Assembly: GCA_011045925.1 (NCBI GenBank)
Contig: DSBS01000009.1
Span: forward strand, 1-21,304
Length of the DNA: 21,304 nt
Source: Candidatus Woesearchaeota archaeon
GTDB lineage: Archaea; Nanobdellota; Nanobdellia; Woesearchaeales; JASKKU01
Direction: 5' to 3'
The notes under the pieces are model-generated. The model did not search any database. It was not told the origin of the DNA and saw nothing but the letters and a program-made list of their open reading frames with translations. The position numbers and the translations under genes are program-made. Each line of letters begins with the position of its first letter. Position 1 is the stretch's first letter. Below, piece by piece: positions 14,545-21,304 of this stretch.

Positions 14545-15150
14545 CTAATTCTTTCTTGCAGTTAGCTTAACTTCAACAGGCCCGTAGATCTCATGATAAG
14601 TGCTTGTTACAGAGACAAAAGAGTGAGTTACGAACTCGCTTGCCTCAAAGAAGTTACTTATTGTTGAATAATTGTAAAACTCGTTTGGGCTTGAAGAATC
14701 TACAAGGCTTATCCTGAATCCAAACCTTCCGTGGAAGTCTGTGGTAAATCTTGTAATGTCTGCCATTAATTTGTCTAGTTTATCACTTGCAGCAGCCCTT
14801 TTTGCTGCAGGATTCCCGCCTGCATTATTATAAGATACATAATAATGCGCCACAATCCAGTCTGAAACCAGGCTGTCTTCTGTTAAAACCTTGTCTCTCG
14901 TAAGGTTGCCTAAGGTTTCTCTTAAGTAGGAGTATGAGTCGCCGCTGACTCTAAAACTAAGGATATCGCTTGCCTTTGTAGTTGAGAAAAAGTTAATCAG
15001 GTCCTGGCTTTCTTCAATAGTGTAAACCTTTGTTTCATCAACTCTAGTACTAAAAAAGATAAATGAGAGTATAGAGAAGACAAGCAGCCCTATTACAATG
15101 TCAATCACAAAAAACTGTGACTTTTTACCTGAAAACTTTTTCAATGTCAT
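14545..15150 (-). CDS. Prepilin-like membrane-anchored protein (fifth in the window)
   Basis: The product is 201 aa. A basic leader ending KFSGKKS is followed by QFFVIDIVIGLLVFSILSF, so a K-K-S/Q junction and an N-terminal hydrophobic helix (about 12-34) resemble the four proteins encoded at 78-2567. The ectodomain of about 165 residues has no cysteines and several N-x-S/T sequons. The start is uncertain: ATG at 15150 lies inside the end of the giant gene, while a TTG at 15144 is better spaced from a GGAG. Either way the gene overlaps the giant gene's stop by about 20-26 bases and is probably translated by coupling. It may be a pilin-like partner of the giant glycoprotein. Confidence 0.75.
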   Translation of the reverse strand: MTLKKFSGKKSQFFVIDIVIGLLVFSILSFIFFSTRVDETKVYTIEESQDLINFFSTTKASDILSFRVSGDSYSYLRETLGNLTRDKVLTEDSLVSDWIVAHYYVSYNNAGGNPAAKRAAASDKLDKLMADITRFTTDFHGRFGFRISLVDSSSPNEFYNYSTISNFFEASEFVTHSFVSVTSTYHEIYGPVEVKLTARKN

Positions 15151-18100
15151 TCTCCGAAAACCCGCTTCTTATTAAATATTCTTTAATCTGGTCATCAGAA
15201 AACCCTCTCTCCCTGAGAGCACCAATGTCCTGCTTAATCTGCTCAATCATTGATTTCATATACTCTTCTTTTACAAAAGCAAGGAAAACGCTGTCCTTGT
15301 AGCCTTTCCTGATTACTTCTGACTTAATGTCATAATAGCCTTTACCGTCAGAAACCATCTTCTGTACAAGCTTTCTTAGGTACTCTTTCACAATTGTCTC
15401 ATCCGGAGCAATCTTTTTATCTTGTCCAGCAGGCTGAGTCATCTCAGGGCCTTCTTGCCTGCTTGGCCTGTTTAGGCTGTATGGCCTCTCTGCCTGGTTC
15501 ATGTTCCTGAAGATTACCTTTTCCACAACCCTTCTTTTTCTCTTGTTTTTGAATGCGATAACAAGGATAATTATAATTGCAAGGAACAGGGAAAGGAAAA
15601 CCCCTCCAAGCGCCAGCACATCCTGGGTGACAAGCCCTGGCTTTTCTTCTTCACAAGGCTGAGGGCAGGGTCCTCCGCAGTCAATTCCCTCTTCGCCCTG
15701 GTTTTGTATTCCATCATTGCAGGTTGGAGTCCTGCATGCTCCATTGTGGCAGTAGTTGCTGATGCAGTCGCTGTTTCTTAGGCAAGTCCTTGTGTCTGGG
15801 CATTTAGGGCAGCTTGAGCCTCCGCAGTCAATATCTGTCTCATCCTGGTTTTTTATTCCGTCATCGCATGTTGCTTCTTTGCAAATCCCGTTTACGCAGT
15901 TCCTTGATACGCAGTCGCTGTTTGAGCCGCAGGCTTTTCCTGCTTCGCATGGCCCGCACCTAACGCCTCCGCAGTCAATATCTGTCTCATCCTGGTTTTT
16001 TATTCCATCAGTGCAGGTTGGAGTCCTGCAGATTCCATTATGGCAGTAATTGCTTCTGCAGTCACTGTTAAGCTTGCAATCCCTTCCATCATTGCATGGC
16101 TGGCATATGCTTCCTCCGCAGTCAATATCTGTCTCGTCCTGGTTTTTTATTCCATCAAAGCAGGTTGGCTTTACTGAGCAGGTTCCATTTAAGCAGTAGT
16201 TTGAAATACAGTCGCTGTCGTTGTTGCAGTTCTTGTCCAGCGCGCATGGCTGGCATATGCTTCCTCCGCAGTCAATGTCTGTTTCATCCTGGTTTCTGAT
16301 TCCGTCTTCACATGTCGCAGGAGCACTGATAAAGCCTCTGCTTCCACCGCTGGGCCTTGAGCCACTGCTAGGAGGCCTTGGAGGCCGAGTCTGAGTGTCT
16401 TCAGCAATAACAATAAGCGAAAATTCCGTTAGCTCAAATGAGATTGTCTGCTGTTCCTTGTTGAGGCTTATGCTTATTTCTTCTCCATCAGAGAAGCTTG
16501 TAATCTCCCCGGAGTCAAAGTTGTATGGTATTCTGAATGCCTTTATTTTCTCAGGGTCCGAAATAGTAAAATTAGAGTAATTGACCACAACTGAATACCT
16601 TAATTCTTTATTTATTTCCAGCGCGTAGGCTTTCTTTGGAACATGCCTTTTCTCTGCACCCAGGTCAAGCTCAGGGGATTCAAAAGAAAGTGTTTCCTCA
16701 TCAAAGCTTGAGAACTTAACCTGAATGCCGTCCAATTCCTCCTTGCTTGCAGTCTCAGTCTGGATGATTATGTCTCTATGAGAAAACCTAAGTGATGTTT
16801 CTTCATCTTTCGGAACATAGATTCTTCTCTGCTCTGTGTCAAATGCAGCAGCTTTGTACTCTCCGGCTAGAAGAACCTCTGTAAACACATAATCCCCAAC
16901 ATAGTCGAGAGATATCTTTGAGCTTTCCCTTATAATTATAGGATAAACCCTGTCTGTTGAGTCAATCCCGTCGCTTACCCTCACAGTAATATTAACAGTT
17001 CCGTCAAAGCTTGTTTTTACGAAAAGCATGCATGCCTCATTGCTGATTTTTGCTATGCTCACATTGCTGTATATCCAGGAAGGGCTGGTTTGGTTTATGC
17101 TGCAGGTTATGTTGGTGAAGATGTCAGGGTCTGAGATTTGGATTCTTTCATAATGCCCAACATTAGCATATCCGTGGCTGCTAAGCTCATCAGTCTCAAA
17201 CTGAGGAGCCCTGTTAGCAATTGAAAAGTTCTTTAGGGAAGTCTCAAATGAATTTCCTGCGTTGTCTTCCGCGATTATTTTATACTCTACAAAGCTTCCG
17301 GGCCTGAAGCTTCCCGGGGGAAGCTCTTTAGTCCAGGTTTCCAGGTATCTTTTCCTAAGGCCTGCGGTAAAGCTTTCAGTTTCGCCTGAGTAGGTAACTG
17401 AGTAGTTCACAGTAACAGACTTGACTCCAGAGTTTATTTCTTTATTGTCAGGCATATCCTTTACAACAGCCCTGAAAGTTGGCTTGTCTGTATCATAAAG
17501 CGTATTCTCCATGCTTGAGGTTCCTTCGTCAATTCCGAAGTATGTTACATTCGGGGCCAGGTTGTCAACATAGAATCTCTTAATCAGAGTTGAGCTGTTG
17601 CCGTTTTTGTCTGTCAGTGTTACATTCAGCGTGTACTTGTCTGGTTTCCATTGCTCTTCAGTGAGGTTTAAGCTGATGTTAAAAAGCTTGTAATTTTTCT
17701 GTTCATCAAGGTTTTCCACAAAATTTAGCATTACAGACTTGCTTGAATTCCTGATAATAATCGAGATGTTTTTGAAAGAGGTTGCTATTACCCCAAGCTC
17801 AATATCCTCCTGCTTGTCATAATAATCCTCAAGCCCGCTTGTAAATGCTTTTGGGAACGGCTGGCTTACCCTGACAAGATAAGTTTGTGTAGTGCTTCTG
17901 TTAAAGACATCCTTTACAAGTAATGAGAACCACATGGCTTCATCATCAGGGTTGGTAATTTCAAGCACCTGGCCAGCCTGAATGAAGCCGCTTCCTGACT
18001 TGGTTGGGACAAGGTTGCTTTTTGTATTGTTGCTTGAAGCATTTCCAAAGGCGTACTTCCACTCACCTATCGGAGAGAAAGTGCTTATGTTTATCTCAAA

Positions 18101-21091
18101 CTCGTAGTAGTACCTGTTGAAAAGAAGCACATCATTGACTACTATAGGGCTGATTATGCTTATTGAAGGAGCGCTTGTTGTTTTTACAATATTTACCTCC
18201 TTACTAAGGCTTGTTCCCTGCCTGTTGCCAAATGAGTCTTTGCAGGATATATAATAAGTGTGCTTGCCATTAGTGCCTGTTGGAAGGCTGCAGTTGTATA
18301 AATCAGAGCCGTTCACTACCTGACTCATAGAATGGCAGTTGGTTATGTTATAAACTTCAGTGTATCCTATGTTGTATTTTGAGACTTTGCAGATCGCTCC
18401 GTTTTCAGCCGTGAAGAAAACATGTGTGTGTGTGTCTTCAGCAAGGTCATAGTACCAGCCTCCCCTGAGTATATTTCCGCCGCTTACATTTACTATCTGG
18501 ACCTTTGCAGGCGGCTTGGTGTCCATAAAGAAAACACCGTGAGAAGTGGAAACATTGGAAAACAACCCGGCTCCGTTTTCAGCCCACACCTTAAGGAAGT
18601 AAGTCCTGTTATTGGTCAGGTTTAAGTCTCTTAGGGTAAGGTGCCTTTCATTTGATGAGTTTGTCCCGGAAAAGATTACATTGTTTAGTGAGTCCACAAG
18701 CTCATAATGGTATCTTCTTATGCCGCTTTCACTGTCATATGACCTGGTCCAGTTAAAGTAAAGCGTGTTTGATGTGGTAAACACGACCGGAGTGTAGATT
18801 GTCACAGGGCTTGGCTTCGTCGTATCAACATATGAAACATTGTCAATCAGCTCGCCAGCGTAAAAGAAGTCCTTGGAATTTCCTGCCCAGTCCCAGGTTC
18901 TTATGAAGAACTTGTAGCATTGCCCGTCCTCTGCAGTGTATGTAATAGAGAACTCGGGAGTGTAGCCTGTGAAGATATGCTCTCCCACGCCAAAGCTTCC
19001 GCAGTTAAGTGTTGCTGGGTCAATTGGCGCAAACATTACATATATTGAGCCCTTTGCGAAGCCCGAGATGCTGTCGTTCCCGAAGAAGCCTGTCAAGCTC
19101 AGCTCGTTTGAGAATGAAACTTTTCCAGTCGGGTAATTTATCCAGCCTCCATAAGGCGGATCCGTGTCAACAGTAAAATTAATGTAGCTGTATTCAGAAG
19201 GTATAAGGTTTTCACCTATGCCCCTCACTCTTAGAAAATACTTTTTTCCATTCTCAAGGCTAATATCTGTAATTATTACATCCTGCTCTGAAGTTGTGCC
19301 GTTCCACTTGCAGGCGCCAAAGTTTCCGTCAGCCATCTCGCCAATGCAGTACTCATGCTGTATCTCCTCAGAATAGGTGTGAGTGTAATTCCATGTTGCC
19401 CGCAGGTTGTTAACAAGGTTTGTGTAGGGCAATGCAGGAACCAGCTCAACATACTGGATGACCGGCGGGCTTAAGTCCCAGAAAATGTAAAGCCCGGAGT
19501 AAGTGCTCGGGCCTATGTTTCCAAGGGAATCTCTTGGTGTTACCTTGAGCTGGTAGGCGCGCTTAATCCTCGGGCTTGTAATGTTAATAGTGATGTTTGT
19601 TGAGTTTGTGCTTCCGTTAAGAAGCACTTTGTAGCCGCCGCCCATCCCGCCTTTGCTCAGGCTTTCAAGAAACTCGTAATGGTAAGTAATCTCCTTTTCA
19701 CTCTCAACCTCGGACCAGTTGAAGAAAAATTCCGGCTCATAAACCATAACTGGTGCACCCGGGACAGGATAGATGTATTCAATCTCTCCGACAATGGTAT
19801 AAAGCCCGATAACAACTGTTTTTGAAGAGGACTGCCCAAGAACATCAGTAAAGTTAAATGTCAGGTTATACTCCCCATCTTCCAGGGAAGAGTTTGAGTA
19901 ATTCAGGGTATAATGGTGCCTTTTCGTGGTATGGTTGAAGGTATGGCTGGTTACCATGCTGGAGAGGTTTGTCGTGTTGATGTAATCAACCTGGGTTCCG
20001 TTTTTAGTGAGGTTTATCCATGAGCTGCTGAAGTTTATCTCTGAATAGTCTTCTATTTCTATCTCAACAGTTAATGTGCTGTTAAATTCAACATAGTTTG
20101 GCGCAGTGATTATTGGGCTGATGTTATCGTATATTATCTGCTCCATGTTGCTTTCATGGAATATTTTTGACCTGTTTGCCCTCACCCAGACCTTGTTAAC
20201 CCCACCCAGAAGACCAATCACCTCTTCAAACCATCCAGCCGGCCTTTCTGTACCATAAACAGAAAACAGGAGATTGTTTTCGATCTCATCCTCAAGTGTT
20301 TGGGAAAGGTTTATTCTTGTTTTTCCAGGCTCGTAAGGGCTTGTCCCGGAAATCTCATACCTTTTGAAGCAGTTCCTGTAATGGAAGTCAAACTCGATAT
20401 AATTCCCGGAAACGATTTCACCGATGTTAGCCTCGTATTCTTCAGTACTGATTACAATATAGCCTTGGCCTGCTTCAGCACCCTGAATCACCCGGATGTC
20501 TGTTGCAAGGGCAGGCGAGGGAGTATCATCAGATGAGGTTACAGTTTCGTTCAGGCTTTCCGAATTTTCGTCAGTTCTTTTAATGGAAACTGTTGTGTTA
20601 GGCTGGCCCACAAAGCCGCATACAGTTATACTGCTTTCTGAGGTAAGGGCTTCCAAAGGCGCGAGAAATGCATACGGAGCAAGTGTAGTGTAGAATGTCC
20701 TTTGCCTGTAATGGCTTGAGGTTGAGTTCTCGCAGGTTATCCTGAAGATATACTCATCTCCTGCTGAGATGTTTCTTGTCAGGGCTGCAAGGCTCCAGGT
20801 GGTGTTTGTATTATTGTCTATTATTTCGGTTTTGGCAAGGTTGGATTCTTCTAGCCCGCCATATGGTGAAATGTGCAGGGTGCATAATGCGCTCTCATGA
20901 ACCAGGGAAGTGAAGTTGAAGTCAAACCTGAAATCGCTGAGCTCGGTTATTGTCTGCTCGCTTTCAGGATGGTGCACTTCCACGATAATGCTTGCAAAGG
21001 CATTTCCGCTGAGGGAAACCGCAAAAAAGCAGACTATTACAGTAGCCATAAGCATTTGTTTCAGTTTCCGTTCTTGCGTTGGATATCTCAT
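15125..21091 (-). CDS. Giant N-glycosylated surface protein with Ig/FN3-like domains, cysteine-rich repeats and UBA-like cytosolic tail
   Basis: The product is 1988 aa. A basic N-terminus and hydrophobic stretch at about 11-33 ending NAFA form a Sec signal peptide. The next 1500 or so residues are beta-rich, with several Ig- or FN3-like units (repeating FNW/WSE-x-YHYE-type segments), a cadherin-like stretch (ISDPDIFTNITC) and dozens of N-x-S/T sequons, indicating heavy N-glycosylation. A beta domain resembling those at the C-terminus of archaeal surface proteins ends near FELTEFSLIVIAED. After a Pro/Gly/Ser linker come five Cys-rich repeats (about 1592-1813). A membrane helix at about 1825-1847 and a 141-aa cytosolic tail follow, ending with a UBA-like helical motif (GFSDDQIKEYLIRSGFSENDI). 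It starts in an ATGA overlap with the small winged-helix gene. It is a likely adhesin or S-layer-associated protein. Confidence 0.88.
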   Translation of the reverse strand: MRYPTQERKLKQMLMATVIVCFFAVSLSGNAFASIIVEVHHPESEQTITELSDFRFDFNFTSLVHESALCTLHISPYGGLEESNLAKTEIIDNNTNTTWSLAALTRNISAGDEYIFRITCENSTSSHYRQRTFYTTLAPYAFLAPLEALTSESSITVCGFVGQPNTTVSIKRTDENSESLNETVTSSDDTPSPALATDIRVIQGAEAGQGYIVISTEEYEANIGEIVSGNYIEFDFHYRNCFKRYEISGTSPYEPGKTRINLSQTLEDEIENNLLFSVYGTERPAGWFEEVIGLLGGVNKVWVRANRSKIFHESNMEQIIYDNISPIITAPNYVEFNSTLTVEIEIEDYSEINFSSSWINLTKNGTQVDYINTTNLSSMVTSHTFNHTTKRHHYTLNYSNSSLEDGEYNLTFNFTDVLGQSSSKTVVIGLYTIVGEIEYIYPVPGAPVMVYEPEFFFNWSEVESEKEITYHYEFLESLSKGGMGGGYKVLLNGSTNSTNITINITSPRIKRAYQLKVTPRDSLGNIGPSTYSGLYIFWDLSPPVIQYVELVPALPYTNLVNNLRATWNYTHTYSEEIQHEYCIGEMADGNFGACKWNGTTSEQDVIITDISLENGKKYFLRVRGIGENLIPSEYSYINFTVDTDPPYGGWINYPTGKVSFSNELSLTGFFGNDSISGFAKGSIYVMFAPIDPATLNCGSFGVGEHIFTGYTPEFSITYTAEDGQCYKFFIRTWDWAGNSKDFFYAGELIDNVSYVDTTKPSPVTIYTPVVFTTSNTLYFNWTRSYDSESGIRRYHYELVDSLNNVIFSGTNSSNERHLTLRDLNLTNNRTYFLKVWAENGAGLFSNVSTSHGVFFMDTKPPAKVQIVNVSGGNILRGGWYYDLAEDTHTHVFFTAENGAICKVSKYNIGYTEVYNITNCHSMSQVVNGSDLYNCSLPTGTNGKHTYYISCKDSFGNRQGTSLSKEVNIVKTTSAPSISIISPIVVNDVLLFNRYYYEFEINISTFSPIGEWKYAFGNASSNNTKSNLVPTKSGSGFIQAGQVLEITNPDDEAMWFSLLVKDVFNRSTTQTYLVRVSQPFPKAFTSGLEDYYDKQEDIELGVIATSFKNISIIIRNSSKSVMLNFVENLDEQKNYKLFNISLNLTEEQWKPDKYTLNVTLTDKNGNSSTLIKRFYVDNLAPNVTYFGIDEGTSSMENTLYDTDKPTFRAVVKDMPDNKEINSGVKSVTVNYSVTYSGETESFTAGLRKRYLETWTKELPPGSFRPGSFVEYKIIAEDNAGNSFETSLKNFSIANRAPQFETDELSSHGYANVGHYERIQISDPDIFTNITCSINQTSPSWIYSNVSIAKISNEACMLFVKTSFDGTVNITVRVSDGIDSTDRVYPIIIRESSKISLDYVGDYVFTEVLLAGEYKAAAFDTEQRRIYVPKDEETSLRFSHRDIIIQTETASKEELDGIQVKFSSFDEETLSFESPELDLGAEKRHVPKKAYALEINKELRYSVVVNYSNFTISDPEKIKAFRIPYNFDSGEITSFSDGEEISISLNKEQQTISFELTEFSLIVIAEDTQTRPPRPPSSGSRPSGGSRGFISAPATCEDGIRNQDETDIDCGGSICQPCALDKNCNNDSDCISNYCLNGTCSVKPTCFDGIKNQDETDIDCGGSICQPCNDGRDCKLNSDCRSNYCHNGICRTPTCTDGIKNQDETDIDCGGVRCGPCEAGKACGSNSDCVSRNCVNGICKEATCDDGIKNQDETDIDCGGSSCPKCPDTRTCLRNSDCISNYCHNGACRTPTCNDGIQNQGEEGIDCGGPCPQPCEEEKPGLVTQDVLALGGVFLSLFLAIIIILVIAFKNKRKRRVVEKVIFRNMNQAERPYSLNRPSRQEGPEMTQPAGQDKKIAPDETIVKEYLRKLVQKMVSDGKGYYDIKSEVIRKGYKDSVFLAFVKEEYMKSMIEQIKQDIGALRERGFSDDQIKEYLIRSGFSENDIEKVFR
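15650..16318 (-). repeat. Five tandem cysteine-rich coding repeats, period 147-150 bp
   Basis: First-cysteine codons start at 16312, 16162, 16015, 15868 and 15721, giving periods of 150, 147, 147 and 147 bp. Each copy encodes a variant of C-x-DGIKNQDETDIDCGG, then C-x2-C, then NSDC-x-S-x-YC-x-NG-x-C. The last copy is shorter and diverged (DGIQNQGEEGIDCGG). DNA identity is high in the DETDIDCGG part. This type of Cys repeat is widespread in secreted proteins of myxobacteria and other bacteria. Confidence 0.92.
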
Positions 21092-21273
21092 TCTTCTTTT
21101 ATATTTACCAGGTAGGATGGCCCAATCTTTTTTACCTCGAGCTCTTCCCTGTAAGTTTCAACCAGGTCTTTTACTGTCTGGTTGGATATGTTAAACCCTT
21201 TTGCAATAGAAGAATAGGTCTGGTCAGGGTTAAGCCTAAGGTACTCTAAAAATTGTTCTTTTGATGGAACCAT
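21088..21273 (-). CDS. 61-aa winged helix-turn-helix protein
   Basis: The sequence MVPSKEQFLEYLRLNPDQTY starts a compact three-helix fold: helix 1 at about 4-13, TYSSIAKGFNIS as helix 2 and turn, NQTVKDLVETYREELEV as the recognition helix, and KKIGPSYLVNI as a two-stranded wing. This matches a minimal winged helix of the archaeal transcription-factor type. It is small but has normal composition, and its stop overlaps the ATG of the giant gene (ATGA at 21088-21091), so it is the first gene of that operon. An oligomeric or autoregulatory role is possible, by inference. A TTATAAAA TATA-like box lies at the window edge about 27 nt upstream, implying a leaderless start. Confidence 0.78.
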   Translation of the reverse strand: MVPSKEQFLEYLRLNPDQTYSSIAKGFNISNQTVKDLVETYREELEVKKIGPSYLVNIKEE

Positions 21274-21296
21274 CTGTCCTTGTCTTTATAAGCGCA

Positions 21297-21304
21297 TTTT
21301 ATAA
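21297..21304 (-). promoter_or_regulatory. Candidate TATA box of the surface-protein operon, at the window edge
   Basis: On the minus strand TTATAAAA is centred about 27 nt upstream of the ATG at 21273, fitting a leaderless start. A second TATA-like element, GCTTATAAAG at 21284-21293, is only about 15 nt from the ATG and would start transcription inside the gene. The window ends here, so the upstream BRE cannot be seen. Confidence 0.4.

Noticed and set aside
14784..14808. A 7-bp perfect hairpin (TGCAGCA/TGCTGCA)
   Set aside because: It lies inside the prepilin-like gene where Ala codons run together (AAKRAAA); it is explained by coding.
15650..16318. CRISPR-like appearance of evenly spaced near-identical DNA
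   Set aside because: The period of 147-150 bp is a multiple of three, the repeats are in frame and encode conserved cysteines; this is a protein repeat, not spacers.
18423..18435. A (TG)6 dinucleotide run inside the giant gene
   Set aside because: It encodes THTH and could in theory slip, but six units are too few to argue for phase variation.
1..21304. tRNA, rRNA, insertion sequence or replication origin
   Set aside because: Intergenic gaps were read on both strands; all are short and hold only promoter- or terminator-like sequence. No transposase is encoded.

Overview
The window looks like chromosomal DNA of an archaeon, most likely a DPANN lineage (Woesearchaeota/Pacearchaeota-like). The evidence is the gene signals: AGGTGA-type ribosome binding sites, TATA-box promoters about 26-27 nt upstream of leaderless start codons, oligo-T terminators, class III (archaeal prepilin) signal peptides and heavily N-glycosylated surface proteins. 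These occur beside a bacterial-type GroES/GroEL pair and a pyruvate,phosphate dikinase. The lineage is an inference from style and gene content; no rRNA or tRNA is present to settle it. Coding density is very high, many genes overlap by ATGA, and no intergenic stretch reaches 300 bases.

Layout. (1) 1-2567, plus strand: the tail of an unknown gene, then four tightly packed small membrane-anchored proteins whose N-termini resemble archaeal prepilins. (2) 2605-3901, minus strand: three small coiled-coil cytosolic proteins, two sharing a module. (3) 4073-6091, plus: a secreted, C-terminally anchored protein with a lamin-tail-like domain and a very acidic linker. (4) 6084-7384, minus: a radical SAM enzyme with a SPASM/twitch-like C-terminal cysteine pattern, preceded by a small Rossmann-like protein resembling a stand-alone CARF domain. 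(5) 7441-9390, minus: groES-groEL with a strong oligo-T terminator. (6) 9606-12995, plus: a helical protein of unknown function and ppdK. (7) 13010-21273, minus: an apparent five-gene operon encoding a 61-aa winged-helix protein, a 1988-aa surface glycoprotein with five cysteine-rich repeats, a fifth prepilin-like protein, a small SAM methyltransferase and a lipoprotein.

How the genes may work together. Regions 1, 2, 3 and 7 together look like a cell-surface programme: pilin-like subunits, cytosolic coiled-coil partners and very large anchored glycoproteins, perhaps for attachment or secretion. GroES/GroEL supplies protein folding, and PPDK links pyruvate and PEP in central carbon metabolism. 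The least described parts are the prepilin-like cluster with its coiled-coil neighbours, and the giant-glycoprotein operon headed by a tiny winged-helix protein. No CRISPR array, insertion sequence, attachment site or replication origin was seen.
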